Positions 9,766-19,488 of a stretch of 64,000 bases of DNA are shown here, piece by piece. Origin of the DNA: Acinetobacter sp. ASP199 (GTDB lineage: Bacteria; Pseudomonadota; Gammaproteobacteria; Pseudomonadales; Moraxellaceae); contig NZ_CP062182.1 of the NCBI RefSeq assembly GCF_022700675.1, positions 2,356,001 through 2,420,000 on the forward strand, read 5' to 3'. The stretch's first letter is position 1; the number at the start of each line of letters is the position of its first letter. The notes under the pieces were generated by a model. It was given only the letters and a program-made list of their open reading frames with translations, searched no databases and had not been told where the DNA came from. A program made the translations under genes and the position numbers.

Positions 9766-10194
9766 TTATTTTAACCGCTTCCCCGCTTCATCAATAATCA
9801 TTTCCCCATCTTCCTTGCTAAAAGCTGCGCGCTGCGGAGCAGAAAGAATATCCAAAACAACTTCTGATGGTCGACATAATCTCACACCAAGTTCAGTCAC
9901 CACAAATGGACGATTGATCAAAATCGGATGTTGCAGCATAAAATCAATCAGTTGATGATCTGTCCAATGATTGCTTTCCAGGTCAAGTTCTTCATAGGGC
10001 TTTACATTTTTACGAATCGCTTCACGTACCGACAGACCAGCATCCTGAATTAACTGAATCAGTTCTTCTTTTGTTGGTGGTGTATTCAGATACTCTATCA
10101 CCTGTGGTTCCTCACCGGTATTACGGATCAAGGCCAAAGTATTTCGAGAGGTTCCACATTCAGGATTATGATAAATCTTGATCTTTTGGGACAT
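9766..10194 (-). CDS. arsC: Arsenate reductase, glutaredoxin-dependent type
   Basis: Reduces arsenate to arsenite in the cytoplasm using glutathione/glutaredoxin, supplying substrate for the Acr3 pump. It is 142 residues from ATG 10194 (MSQKIKIYHNPECGTSRNTL). The catalytic cysteine is C13 in NPECGTS, matching the R773-type ArsC family in length and motif. A longer in-frame reading to 10278 would run through the divergent promoter and is unlikely. It is divergent from arsR with a short shared control region. Confidence 0.93.
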   Translation of the reverse strand: MSQKIKIYHNPECGTSRNTLALIRNTGEEPQVIEYLNTPPTKEELIQLIQDAGLSVREAIRKNVKPYEELDLESNHWTDHQLIDFMLQHPILINRPFVVTELGVRLCRPSEVVLDILSAPQRAAFSKEDGEMIIDEAGKRLK

Positions 10195-10229
10195 GACTTT
10201 TCTCAGTACAGAAACGATATTGCTTTTAT

Positions 10230-10245
10230 ATATGGATATCCGTAT
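10230..10245. promoter_or_regulatory. Candidate ArsR operator in the arsC-arsR divergent region
   Basis: The imperfect dyad ATATGGATATCCGTAT lies in the 83-base gap between arsC and arsR, with a related GGATATC word again just before the arsR start (10267-10273). ArsR-family repressors bind AT-rich dyads overlapping their own promoter, so this is the natural operator candidate for both divergent units. Function is inferred from position. Confidence 0.5.
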
Positions 10246-10277
10246 ATTCGCAATAGCAAATATATCAGGATATCGCA

Positions 10278-10595
10278 ATGCATCAGACCGATTTTTTTAA
10301 ATGTCTTGCCGATTCAACACGTTTAGATATTTTAAAGCTGGTTATGGCCAAGCAGAATGTTTGCGTCTGTGAATTCACAGAACAATTAAATCTGAGCCAA
10401 CCCAAAATTTCCCGTCATCTGGCCTTATTGAGAAATCTGGGCATCTTGCTGGATCAACGCCAAGGACAATGGGTTTACTACCGTTTAAATCCTGATTTGC
10501 CGGTCTGGGCAAATGAAGTATTAAAAGTCATCGCACAAGATCCGGAAATTCAAAAGTTAAAATCTACCATTTCAGCACCCTGCGAATTATCCTGA
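10278..10595 (+). CDS. arsR: ArsR-family arsenite-responsive repressor
   Basis: A 105-residue winged-helix SmtB/ArsR repressor. The metalloid site is visible as C29-V-C31 in NVCVCEF at the start of the recognition region. The DNA-binding helix follows ([19 protein letters not shown]) and then the wing ([10 protein letters not shown]). Arsenite binding to the cysteines should release the operator and derepress both arsC and the arsR-acr3-arsH unit. AGGA lies eight bases before the ATG. The acr3 gene begins 10 bases after the stop. Confidence 0.94.
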   Translation: MHQTDFFKCLADSTRLDILKLVMAKQNVCVCEFTEQLNLSQPKISRHLALLRNLGILLDQRQGQWVYYRLNPDLPVWANEVLKVIAQDPEIQKLKSTISAPCELS

Positions 10596-10605
10596 GCCCA
10601 ATATC

Positions 10606-11646
10606 ATGTCTGCTTCAAAAATGTCATTTTTAGATAAGAATCTGACCATCTGGATTTTTATCGCCATGCTGCTGGGGATCGGGATTGGGGTTTTCTTTCC
10701 TCAGGCGTCGATCGCTTTAGACCGGATGAGTATTGATTCGGTCAATATTCCGATTGCCATTGGTCTGATTATCATGATGTATCCACCGCTTGCCAAAGTG
10801 GACTATGCCACCTTGCCGCAGGTGTTTAAGGATAAAAGCACGCTTACCCTTTCTCTGGTTCAGAACTGGCTGATTGCACCCTGCCTGATGTTTGCATTGG
10901 CGCTGATTTTCCTGCAATCCTATCCTGAATATATGACGGGGGTCATCCTGATCGGCTTGGCGCGTTGTATTGCCATGGTGCTGGTCTGGAATGGTCTGGC
11001 TTGTGGCGATAATCAATATGTGGCCGGACTGGTGGCATTTAACAGTATTTTCCAGATTCTGTTCTTCAGTAGCTATGCCTGGTTGTTTTTGACCTTCTTG
11101 CCGCCTTATTTTGGTGTGGAAGCACAGGTGATTGATGTCAGCTTCTGGACGATTACCCACGCGGTTCTGGTTTATCTGGGGATTCCATTTTTGCTGGGTT
11201 TTTTGACGCGCTTGATTCTGGTCAAGCAAAAAGGTCTAGAATGGTATCAAACGAAGTTTATTCCAAAAATCAGTCCGCTCAGCCTGCTGGCCCTGTTATT
11301 TACCATTGTCGCCATGTTTAGCCTGAAAGGCGGTGATGTGGTCAGCCTGCCACTGGATGTACTCAGAATTGCTATCCCCTTAACCATTTATTTCATTGTG
11401 ATGTTCTTTATCAGTTTCTTTATGAGCAAGTGGATGGGCAATGATTATCCTAAAACTGCGGCTATTTCTTTTACCGCCGCCGGTAATAATTTTGAACTGG
11501 CACTGGCGGTTGCAATTGCCACTTTTGGTCTCGCGTCCCCTGTAGCATTTACCACTGTGATTGGTCCTCTGGTTGAAGTTCCAGTTCTGATTGCGCTGGT
11601 CAGCGTTTCATTATGGCTAAGAAAAAAAGTGTTTAAAGAGGCATAA
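10606..11646 (+). CDS. acr3: Arsenite efflux transporter, ACR3 family
   Basis: Inner-membrane arsenite exporter of 346 residues with about ten hydrophobic helices. The family-diagnostic cysteine is C121 in [12 protein letters not shown], which is the conserved thiol of Acr3 carriers, and the later [14 protein letters not shown] helix is also typical. It is second in the arsR-acr3-arsH operon. It is often annotated arsB by habit, but the sequence is ACR3-type, not the ArsB superfamily. Confidence 0.94.
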   Translation: MSASKMSFLDKNLTIWIFIAMLLGIGIGVFFPQASIALDRMSIDSVNIPIAIGLIIMMYPPLAKVDYATLPQVFKDKSTLTLSLVQNWLIAPCLMFALALIFLQSYPEYMTGVILIGLARCIAMVLVWNGLACGDNQYVAGLVAFNSIFQILFFSSYAWLFLTFLPPYFGVEAQVIDVSFWTITHAVLVYLGIPFLLGFLTRLILVKQKGLEWYQTKFIPKISPLSLLALLFTIVAMFSLKGGDVVSLPLDVLRIAIPLTIYFIVMFFISFFMSKWMGNDYPKTAAISFTAAGNNFELALAVAIATFGLASPVAFTTVIGPLVEVPVLIALVSVSLWLRKKVFKEA

Positions 11647-11650
11647 CCCG

Positions 11651-12355
11651 ATGGATCTCCCGAATATCAATTTGAATCTGCTAGAAACCCCGACACTGGA
11701 TAAAGTTCAGGCCAAAGCGCTGGATCATCCACCTCGTATTCTGCTGCTGTATGGTTCAAACCGTGACCGGTCCTACAGTCGCCTCGCCGTTCAGGAAGCC
11801 GGCCGGATACTGGAATATTTTGGCGCTGAAGTCAGAATTTTCCACCCTAAAGGATTACCCTTACCTGAAGATGCAGATACGAATCATCCTAAGGTAAAAG
11901 AACTACATGAACTTTTGGCCTGGTCAGAAGGCATGGTCTGGTGTTCACCGGAGCGTCATGGTTCGATGAGTTCGATTTTAAAAGCCCAAATTGACTGGAT
12001 TCCTCTGGCAGCAGGTGCAATTCGTGCGACCCAAGGCAAGACACTGGCCGTGATGCAGGTTTGTGGTGGTTCACAATCCTTTAATGCAGTGAATCAGTTG
12101 CGTGTTTTAGGCCGCTGGATGCGGATGATCACCATTCCAAATCAGTCTTCTGTACCGAAAGCTTTCCTTGAATTCGAAGAAGACGGTCGCATGAAACCAT
12201 CGCCTTATTACAACCGCATTGTGGATGTGATGGAGGAACTCTACAAATTCACCCTCCTCACCCGCGGTCAGTCTGCTTATCTCACCAATCGATATTCTGA
12301 ACGGGTGGAAAGCGCCGAGGAATTATCGAAACGGGTAAATCAGCAGACAATCTAG
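11651..12355 (+). CDS. arsH: Arsenical resistance flavoprotein ArsH
   Basis: An NADPH-dependent FMN reductase-fold protein of 234 residues. The FMN phosphate-binding loop is [14 protein letters not shown] near residue 31, and the [18 protein letters not shown] segment is characteristic of ArsH. Family members oxidise trivalent organoarsenicals. It starts four bases after acr3 and is followed by a terminator, so it closes the operon. Confidence 0.93.
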   Translation: MDLPNINLNLLETPTLDKVQAKALDHPPRILLLYGSNRDRSYSRLAVQEAGRILEYFGAEVRIFHPKGLPLPEDADTNHPKVKELHELLAWSEGMVWCSPERHGSMSSILKAQIDWIPLAAGAIRATQGKTLAVMQVCGGSQSFNAVNQLRVLGRWMRMITIPNQSSVPKAFLEFEEDGRMKPSPYYNRIVDVMEELYKFTLLTRGQSAYLTNRYSERVESAEELSKRVNQQTI

Positions 12356-12403
12356 TTTTATCTCAAATCCTCTGATCAACTTTCCAAAGCTTAAATATTA
12401 AAA

Positions 12404-12436
12404 AAATCCCACTCAAGAAGCGGGATTTTGTTTTTT
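12404..12436. terminator. Terminator between arsH and the TonB receptor gene
   Basis: The short stem AATCCC / GGGATT with A-run before and T-run after lies between convergent genes and can serve both strands. Confidence 0.65.
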
Positions 12437-12465
12437 GAAAATTTAGCACCAACAAATCATTTCAA

Positions 12466-14592
12466 TTAAAACTCTTTCGTTACACTCAAGCCAGCACTCC
12501 AGTTTCGTCCTTCTGCCGGTTCATAGAAGCGACCATTGCTTTCATTCACAATCACTGAACCTGAATAATCTTTATCAAACAGGTTATCTACACGTGCAAA
12601 AGTTTTTACAGACCAGTCTTTCATATTCCAGTTATAGCCAACATTTGCACTAGCCACGGTATAGCTTGGCGCATATTGAGTATTGGTATCGTTGACATAA
12701 ATCCGGTCTGAATAACGTACATCCAGACCAACACTTAAACCATTTTCAGGTTTCCAGCCTAAGCCAAGAAAAGCCTGATTTTTGGCAATACCGGGGATAT
12801 AGTTGCCTGACTCAACTCTCGACACTGCAATACCACCATTCTGATTTAGAATTTCAGGAATATCAGCATCAAAAGTGGCGTCGATATAGCTATAGCTGGC
12901 TTGAGCCGTAAGCTCACGCCACAGGTCTTTACTCCATGACAGCTCTAAGCCTTTTCTTAAAGTTTTATCCGCATTACGGAAAGTAGAGCGTCCATTATCA
13001 CTTCCTGCAGAAACAATATCGTCCTGAGTCGTGGTATAGAAAATTGCAGCAGTAAAATCACCGAAATGATTGGCAGACTTTAAGCCAATTTCATTGGTTT
13101 CACTTTCTGCTGCTTTTAGATCAAGTGTGCGGCTACTACCATCCGCTGGATACGCCATTTCAGTAAAAGTTGGTGTTTCAAAACCTTGTGCATAACTGGC
13201 ATAGGCCATCAGTTCAGGAAGAATCTGCCAGCTTAACGCGGCTGAAGGCAGTAATTTCTCATAAGTTGTTTTACCTGAATTATCGCCATTACTTAAGTAA
13301 TGATCATCAGATTTAAAATGTACATTGCTATAACGTAAGCCTGTATCCAAGGTCCAATCCGGCGAAATGTTATAAGAAGCCTGTAGATAAGGGTCGGCAT
13401 TCCATAAGCGATTATCTTCATCACGACGTAGCTCACCTTTGATACCCAAAGTGTCACCGACAAAGTTTTGATAGCCTTTCCGGTCCTCGGTCATAGCATC
13501 GACAGCAACACCAGCAATCAGCTTGGTATTAGGCAGAATATCCTTAGCTGTCCAGCGCAAGTCTGCTCCATAAAACTGGCGGTCAAAATCAATTACACCA
13601 GCCGCATGATTGACTCTATCTTGTGCTATACGAGGAATTGATTGATATTGAGTGACTTCACGTTGTCCCCAATAGGCCATGCCATAGAGTTCATGCTGAT
13701 CATTAAGAGGCTTCTCCCAGGTTAAACCTGTTTGCAACTGCTCAATATTTTTTCGGGCGTTATATAACAGGACGTTATTTGCAACCTGTTTAGGATCGGC
13801 TCTCCATTGCTCACGGGTTAAACCACTCGGATCATCTGCTGTAATTTTGACATAGTTATTCACCCAGTTAATTTTACTGCCATCTTCCAGCTCCCAAGTG
13901 AGCTTGGCATTGTTCAAAACTTTATGTGCACTACTGTGGTCACGGTAACCATTGGTATCAAAATAGGATGAACTGATGACATAGCTTGGCTCAGAGGCAT
14001 GATCCGAACCCCCTTGCAGCACCAGATGGGTTTGGCCTTTATTTTGACTGCCACCCGAATATCCTAAGGTCAGTGAATCGGGGCCTTGCCCTTCCCGGCT
14101 TTGAGTTAAAATTGTGCCACCTGACGAGTTACCATAAAGTGAGGAAAATGGGCCGCTCAGTACCTCAATATGATCGAGGCTATTTAAGTCAATATTGGAA
14201 GTTTGCCCTTGCCCATCCGGCATGGTTGCAGGAATACCATCGACATATAAACGCACACCACGCACACCAAAAGTCGAGCGTGCACCGAAGCCTCGCATGG
14301 AAATCTGCAGGTCTTGTGCATAATTTTCCCGGTTATTCAGTTGTAAGCCTGGCACACCTTTTAAGGTTTCAGAGAGATTTACATTCAGGCTATTTTGCTG
14401 ATTCTGGCTCAGGTAATAAGCTGAAGCTGGGGTGTTCAGTAATGCACGGTCGGTACGGGTTGCCTCAACTACGATAGGTGCCAGTCGCTGTACCTCCATC
14501 CCCGGTTCCTCCGCATGGATATCTTGACTAATACAGACTATTAGACAGGACAACGTTGATTTTATTGGTAACTGTTTTATATGAAGGCACAT
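12466..14592 (-). CDS. pqqU: TonB-dependent outer-membrane receptor, PqqU/YncD-like
   Basis: A 708-residue outer-membrane receptor. It has a short N-terminal signal (cleavage near IHA-EEP), a TonB-box-like PIVVEATR, and a plug domain with RGFGARSTFGVRGVRLYVDG and PATMPDGQGQTSNID. A 22-strand barrel follows, ending in a C-terminal Phe. Plug and barrel segments (YNNF/YQNFVGD region, GELRRDE, VDNLFDKDYSGSVIVNESNGRFYEP) closely resemble E. coli YncD, now called PqqU, which imports PQQ. The adjacent gcd remnant, a PQQ enzyme, supports this. The substrate is inferred by homology. The ORF is intact. Confidence 0.78.
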   Translation of the reverse strand: MCLHIKQLPIKSTLSCLIVCISQDIHAEEPGMEVQRLAPIVVEATRTDRALLNTPASAYYLSQNQQNSLNVNLSETLKGVPGLQLNNRENYAQDLQISMRGFGARSTFGVRGVRLYVDGIPATMPDGQGQTSNIDLNSLDHIEVLSGPFSSLYGNSSGGTILTQSREGQGPDSLTLGYSGGSQNKGQTHLVLQGGSDHASEPSYVISSSYFDTNGYRDHSSAHKVLNNAKLTWELEDGSKINWVNNYVKITADDPSGLTREQWRADPKQVANNVLLYNARKNIEQLQTGLTWEKPLNDQHELYGMAYWGQREVTQYQSIPRIAQDRVNHAAGVIDFDRQFYGADLRWTAKDILPNTKLIAGVAVDAMTEDRKGYQNFVGDTLGIKGELRRDEDNRLWNADPYLQASYNISPDWTLDTGLRYSNVHFKSDDHYLSNGDNSGKTTYEKLLPSAALSWQILPELMAYASYAQGFETPTFTEMAYPADGSSRTLDLKAAESETNEIGLKSANHFGDFTAAIFYTTTQDDIVSAGSDNGRSTFRNADKTLRKGLELSWSKDLWRELTAQASYSYIDATFDADIPEILNQNGGIAVSRVESGNYIPGIAKNQAFLGLGWKPENGLSVGLDVRYSDRIYVNDTNTQYAPSYTVASANVGYNWNMKDWSVKTFARVDNLFDKDYSGSVIVNESNGRFYEPAEGRNWSAGLSVTKEF

Positions 14593-14803
14593 AGATCATA
14601 TTCCTGATGTCTGGCATCTATTCATGCCATAGAAGCCAAAATATTTTTTTAAAGTGTTTTATGCTGAATCTTGAATTGTCAGTATGATCTGTGAGGTCAA
14701 AATATTGACTCTATAAAAATGCGTGTTCAACTGAACCTGACATAAGATCATTAATACTTATTAGCGCTTTATTCTTATCACAGCTGGTATTTTGCATAAA
14801 AAA

Positions 14804-14826
14804 GCCTGATGGATCAGGATTTTTTA
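14804..14826. terminator. Hairpin terminator downstream of the gcd remnant
   Basis: The perfect stem CCTGAT / ATCAGG with a 2-base loop, A-run on one side and T-run on the other, lies 20 bases past the minus-strand gcd stop. It looks like the preserved terminator of the former gcd gene. Confidence 0.7.
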
Positions 14827-14845
14827 CACTAAGTATAAAACTTAA

Positions 14846-15029
14846 TTATTTATTGTCTGCTAATACACAGGTAACTACAGACTCGTCCATTTTGGTACCA
14901 AATGAACCATGACCACTTGCCATGATAATAACGTATTGTTTACCGTTGATTTGATAAGTCATTAGAGTAGATTGACCACCTGCTGGCAGATGACCTATCC
15001 CACAACTCATCACCCTTGTTCAGTTGGAA
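14846..15029 (-). pseudogene. gcd: C-terminal remnant of PQQ-dependent glucose dehydrogenase
   Basis: Minus-strand translation gives LPAGGQSTLMTYQINGKQY, then VIIMASGHGSFGTKM and a stop at 14846-14848. This is the conserved C-terminal blade of membrane quinoprotein glucose dehydrogenase. Just upstream, a different frame reads FQLNKGDELWDR, the preceding Gcd segment, so a one-base frameshift lies near 14995. Everything 5' of about 15029 is gone and replaced by the HAD gene end. About 60 of roughly 800 codons survive. The neighbouring PQQ-type receptor fits the identity. Confidence 0.8.
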
Positions 15030-15042
15030 TATAAAAAACTAT

Positions 15043-15690
15043 TTAACCCAGACAATCAAAAATTTCATTAAAGCGTTGAATCTGAAATTTGGGTTCAGCT
15101 TGAGTAAACTCTTCTGGTGAACCATAGCCATAGGTGACTGCGATAGTTTCTATCCCATTACGTCTAGCACCAAAAATATCATGCTCGCGATCTCCAACCA
15201 TAATACAGGCAGCTGGATCTAACTGCTCTTGCTGCAGAATATATTCGATCAGGTCGCCTTTGTTGGTACGATCACCATTTAGCTCACTACCATAAATGCC
15301 TTCAAAATATTGATCCAGCTTAAAGTGTTCAAGAATCTGTCGTGCATAAACGGTGGGTTTAGCAGTCGCAAGAAATAGTCGGTATCCACGGCGTTTGAGT
15401 TCAGCTAAAGTTTCAGCCACCTCAGGAAAGACTTTATTTTCATATAGGCCAGTGACGGCAAAACGTTCACGGTAGGCTTCTAGTGCCTGTTCGGCCAGCA
15501 CATGATTGCTTGCAACATTCAGGATTTTAGCGAGTGAGGCTTTAAGCGGTGGTCCAATGATCCAGTCAATATTGGTATCAGGACTAATAGGATGACCAAT
15601 TTTTTCCAAGCCATAACGTGCCGACATGGTAATTCCTACTTTAGGATCAGTTAACGTTCCATCCAGATCAATCAAGATATTCTGAATCAC
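15043..15690 (-). CDS. HAD-family hydrolase, phosphoglycolate phosphatase-like
   Basis: A cytoplasmic haloacid-dehalogenase phosphatase. The preferred start is GTG 15690, six bases after GGAGG; the upstream ATG at 15717 has no RBS and would place the RBS inside the gene. It is 215 residues. Motif I is D8-L-D10-G-T, motif II is LFLATAKP, and motif IV is IMVGDREHDIFGARRNG. The helical cap between motifs I and II is of the Gph/5'-nucleotidase type. The substrate cannot be read from sequence. It is divergent from thiD. Confidence 0.85.
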   Translation of the reverse strand: MIQNILIDLDGTLTDPKVGITMSARYGLEKIGHPISPDTNIDWIIGPPLKASLAKILNVASNHVLAEQALEAYRERFAVTGLYENKVFPEVAETLAELKRRGYRLFLATAKPTVYARQILEHFKLDQYFEGIYGSELNGDRTNKGDLIEYILQQEQLDPAACIMVGDREHDIFGARRNGIETIAVTYGYGSPEEFTQAEPKFQIQRFNEIFDCLG

Positions 15691-15738
15691 CACAGTCCTC
15701 CGGCTACTTCGATGCAAATTGGTATCGAGTGTTCATGA

Positions 15739-16554
<816 letters not shown>

Positions 16555-16570
16555 TACCCATTCTGTACAT

Positions 16571-16605
16571 AAAAAAGAGCCTAAATCATTCAGGCTCTTT
16601 TTTTA
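16571..16605. terminator. Terminator of thiD, convergent with the NTF2-like gene
   Basis: The stem GAGCCT / AGGCTC with a 9-base loop is flanked by A6 on the left and T8 on the right. Confidence 0.85.
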
Positions 16606-16684
16606 TTCAAATTCAACTTAGACATTACTGATATTAGAGAACTCAAATAGCGCATGAATTCATATAAATAATGTCATTGTAGAT

Positions 16685-17134
16685 TTAAGTTGTTAGCTCT
16701 AATACTTTCATGCTGTTTGTTTCGATATCTACCGGTACAGAAATATGCTGATGCACCATCTTCCACTGCCCTTGTTCCTTTTTCAAACATAAGCTAGTAC
16801 GACACCATTTCACGGAGGGAAGCCATTTTACTTTTTCAGCATTTGCTGGTGTAAGTTTTACATAACCATGAATGAAAGCTAAATGTGGTTCTACATGGAT
16901 TGTCACATCATGTCGCTGTATGGTTACCCCATGAAGCATATAGGGCTTGTAGAGATTCCATTTCTGTTCATAAGCTTCCAGACCATGAACTTCTGTACTT
17001 AAATCAAAAAACCTGACATCTGGCACACACAACTTAAGCGCATTCTGAATATCCAAGCCCGCTATTGCACCATCCCATTTATGTAATAAATTCACTATCT
17101 CTTCGCCTAAAGATGGATCCCCGAATATTTTCAT
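16685..17134 (-). CDS. NTF2/SnoaL-like small protein
   Basis: A 149-residue protein with the alpha+beta cone layout of NTF2-like/SnoaL proteins. An N-terminal helix pair (IVNLLHKWDGAIAGLDIQNA) is followed by alternating strands, including the hallmark VRFFDLSTEVHGLEAYEQKW and KVKWCRTSLCLKKEQGQWKMVHQH. Such proteins include ketosteroid-isomerase-like enzymes and detoxification proteins. The substrate is unknown. The IS30 element lies only 24 bases upstream, so its native promoter has been displaced. Confidence 0.7.
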   Translation of the reverse strand: MKIFGDPSLGEEIVNLLHKWDGAIAGLDIQNALKLCVPDVRFFDLSTEVHGLEAYEQKWNLYKPYMLHGVTIQRHDVTIHVEPHLAFIHGYVKLTPANAEKVKWLPSVKWCRTSLCLKKEQGQWKMVHQHISVPVDIETNSMKVLELTT

Positions 17135-17160
17135 CTCTATTCTCTTATATTTTTAAATGG

Positions 17161-18232
17161 GGCGGATTCAAGCAGCAAGTGCAACAGTATAAAAACCAGC
17201 CATAACTTCACTAGGCGTATACCAGCCTAGTGTTTTTCTAGGGCGATGATTGAGAGCAAATTCTATCTGCTCTATTTGTTCATTTGACAGTTCATCAAAC
17301 GAAGATGATTTTGGCAGATATTGCCTGATCAGACCATTGGTATTTTCATTTCTGGCTCGTTGAATCGACTTGTATGGATCTGCAAAGTACGTCTCTATCC
17401 CTGCTTCCGTTATCCGCCGGTGCTCGGAGAACTCCTTACCATTATCAAAGGTTACACTGTAGGCATGACTGCTGCGCAAACATGCTAAAGCACACGAGAT
17501 CGTTTTAGTTGTGGTTCTAGTTTGTCCCAAATGAACGATATGTACATACAAGCTTTTGCGCTCAACCAGAGTTAATAATGCCCCCTTGTGATTCTTGCCT
17601 ATCACGGTATCACCTTCAAAATCACCTAGGCGTTGACGTTTCTCGACGACCTCATCGCGACAGTGAATACTTGTTCTATCAACGAGTTGGCCTCTACGGT
17701 CTGTATTTTTATAACCTCGTTTACGATATTTCTTTTGATGCCTTAAATGAAGGTGGAGCTTACCACCTTTAGATTTATCTAGATAAACATACTGATAAAT
17801 CCATTCATGTGAAGGCACATCAAGCCAACCTCGTTGTGTTAAAGCACCTGAAATTTGCTCAGGAGACCAATCTAAGCCAATCAGATAACGAATATAAACG
17901 AGAGCAAAATCTGTCATTTGTGAAGAGGATCGATATCGTCTTTGACTTGAAAATTTCTCTGCCTGTTGAGCTCGATATCCACGTTTTCCAGTATTTCTTT
18001 TGATCTCACGATAAAGGGTTGATCGAGAACGTCCAAGCTCCCTGGCAAGGGTAGAGATTGAAGATTTGCTTTTCAAAGCAGCATAAATTTCGTATCTTTC
18101 ATCTTGAGAAAGTTGGGTGTATTGCTTCATTGGGTGCTTTCCAATTGCGAGTTGAAAAAAGTCTAATGATTTTAATACACCTAACTTTTTCAACTAACTA
18201 CAAATATGTCGCACTTGGTATTTGAATCTGCG
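17161..18232. mobile_element. Complete IS30-family insertion sequence
   Basis: About 1072 bp. The terminal inverted repeats of about 26 bp are GGCGGATTCAAGCAGCAAGT at the left and, reading inward on the other strand, CGCAGATTCAAATACCAAGT at the right. The element is flanked by a 3-bp direct repeat TGG (17158-17160 and 18233-18235), the target duplication expected of an IS30-family insertion. The transposase is intact. It resembles ISAba125-type elements, but the exact name was not checked. Confidence 0.88.
17168..18130 (-). CDS. IS30-family transposase
   Basis: A 320-residue DDE transposase from ATG 18130 (MKQYTQLSQDERYEIYAAL); the longer frame to 18193 reads into the IS end. The N-terminal helix-turn-helix is SISTLARELGRSRSTLYREI. 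The catalytic core has FEGDTVIG (first D), SVTFDNGKEF (second D), and the IS30-specific end ARNENTNGLIRQYLPK, with the catalytic E. It has full length and no frameshift. The C-terminus reaches almost into the left inverted repeat. Confidence 0.93.
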   Translation of the reverse strand: MKQYTQLSQDERYEIYAALKSKSSISTLARELGRSRSTLYREIKRNTGKRGYRAQQAEKFSSQRRYRSSSQMTDFALVYIRYLIGLDWSPEQISGALTQRGWLDVPSHEWIYQYVYLDKSKGGKLHLHLRHQKKYRKRGYKNTDRRGQLVDRTSIHCRDEVVEKRQRLGDFEGDTVIGKNHKGALLTLVERKSLYVHIVHLGQTRTTTKTISCALACLRSSHAYSVTFDNGKEFSEHRRITEAGIETYFADPYKSIQRARNENTNGLIRQYLPKSSSFDELSNEQIEQIEFALNHRPRKTLGWYTPSEVMAGFYTVALAA

Positions 18233-18530
18233 TGGCCAAATAATTACTGCAATCTGCCTTATAGATGGGCATAGAAGCTTTAGAATTACAGCAACAAAGC
18301 CTTAACTGGTAAAATCATTAAATATTATTAAAAGACTCATAGAGTCCATTTTTGAAAATCATTTTATTGTGAGCTGAACACCTTCCATAAAACTTACGGA
18401 TGAGCTTGGTTAATTTAAGCTTATCGAAGTTATTTTTAACTGTTTGTTAAATTTTAGCTTTGTCACAACATGACAATTCCGAAAAACAATACTTATAATT
18501 CTAACAACATACAATATTGATGAATTAAAT

Positions 18531-18893
18531 TTAAACAATGGCTTTACTATAACAGTCCTTTGGCATTTCTACGATTTCTACACAAAGCTGCACTGTCAAA
18601 CCTTGTTGTGCTGATACATGCTGTTGCAGCACTTCTAGGACACACTGGGAAATCGCCTGTTTCAGTTCAGGACTACGACCCGACAATAAGGATACTTTCG
18701 CATGGACATAGGCCTGAGTGGTATTCAAATCCAGTCCGATCACATAATCATGCTGGCGAATTGCACGGCTTTTTAAATCATTCGGATTTTGAATATAATT
18801 TGCAGTACATAAGGCCTGATGAATCCCGAGCAGCATCGGCTTGATGTCCAGGTTCTGGAGATTATCTGAATATTCAATATGAAGATGAGGCAT
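18531..18893 (-). CDS. 5-carboxymethyl-2-hydroxymuconate isomerase-like protein
   Basis: A small tautomerase-superfamily protein of 120 residues with the catalytic N-terminal proline at position 2 (MPHLHIEYSDNL), as in CHMI (HpaF). The conserved late segment ISQCVLEVLQQHV also fits. CHMI acts in homoprotocatechuate catabolism, but no hpa genes are nearby, so the physiological role here is open. The 295 bases between it and the IS30 element contain no recognisable gene. Confidence 0.8.
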   Translation of the reverse strand: MPHLHIEYSDNLQNLDIKPMLLGIHQALCTANYIQNPNDLKSRAIRQHDYVIGLDLNTTQAYVHAKVSLLSGRSPELKQAISQCVLEVLQQHVSAQQGLTVQLCVEIVEMPKDCYSKAIV

Positions 18894-19032
18894 GAAATTT
18901 TATTTACTCTGTATTTTTTCTTCATTATGCCCCGAGTACAATAAAATGTAAGCCAAGGCAGATGATGACGGCTTATTTTTTAAACCGCCATTCTGATTCA
19001 AACTTTATGAGATTAAGCAGATCAAGACTGAA

Positions 19033-19371
19033 TTATGCTTTTTTCACATATTCAGACTTGAGCTTCATTGCACCAATACCCTCAATTTTACAGTCAATAT
19101 CATGACCATCTGCAGCATCTGGCAACAGGCGAATACTTTTTACTTTAGTGCCAACTTTCACCACAGATGATGAACCTTTAATTTTCAGGTCTTTGATCAC
19201 TGTTACGCTATCACCATCAGCAAGAACATTGCCGTTGGCATCCTTAATAATTAGCTGCTCTTCTGTATCTTCACCCTCTTTCCATTCATGCGAACATTCA
19301 GGACAGATCAGTAAATCCCCATCTTCGTAGGTATATTCAGACTGGCATTTTGGACAATGGGGTAGACTCAT
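19033..19371 (-). CDS. yjdM: Zinc-ribbon protein YjdM (PhnA-like)
   Basis: 112 residues from ATG 19371, which has GAGGT nearby; the ORF upstream to 19410 is not needed. The N-terminal zinc ribbon is [14 protein letters not shown] then CPECSHEW, and the C-terminal KOW-like beta barrel contains [17 protein letters not shown]. It is called PhnA in older annotation but is not a phosphonoacetate hydrolase. Function is uncertain. An IS5-family element sits about 120 bases upstream of its start. Confidence 0.88.
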   Translation of the reverse strand: MSLPHCPKCQSEYTYEDGDLLICPECSHEWKEGEDTEEQLIIKDANGNVLADGDSVTVIKDLKIKGSSSVVKVGTKVKSIRLLPDAADGHDIDCKIEGIGAMKLKSEYVKKA

Positions 19372-19488
19372 AAGAACCTCAAAAATAAAAATAAGAAATG
19401 AATAAATCAAAAACTCATTATAGCATTTTATACCTTATATTTTATATGGATTTAACTTCTACATTTTTACTGAAAGATTTAAAGAATA

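Noticed and set aside
10717-11229. 170-codon ORF antisense to acr3
   Set aside because: Polar, His/Gln-rich product opposite an intact membrane transporter; a shadow.
13986-14477. 163-codon ORF antisense to the TonB receptor
   Set aside because: The receptor frame is clearly the coding one; the antisense product has no recognisable feature.
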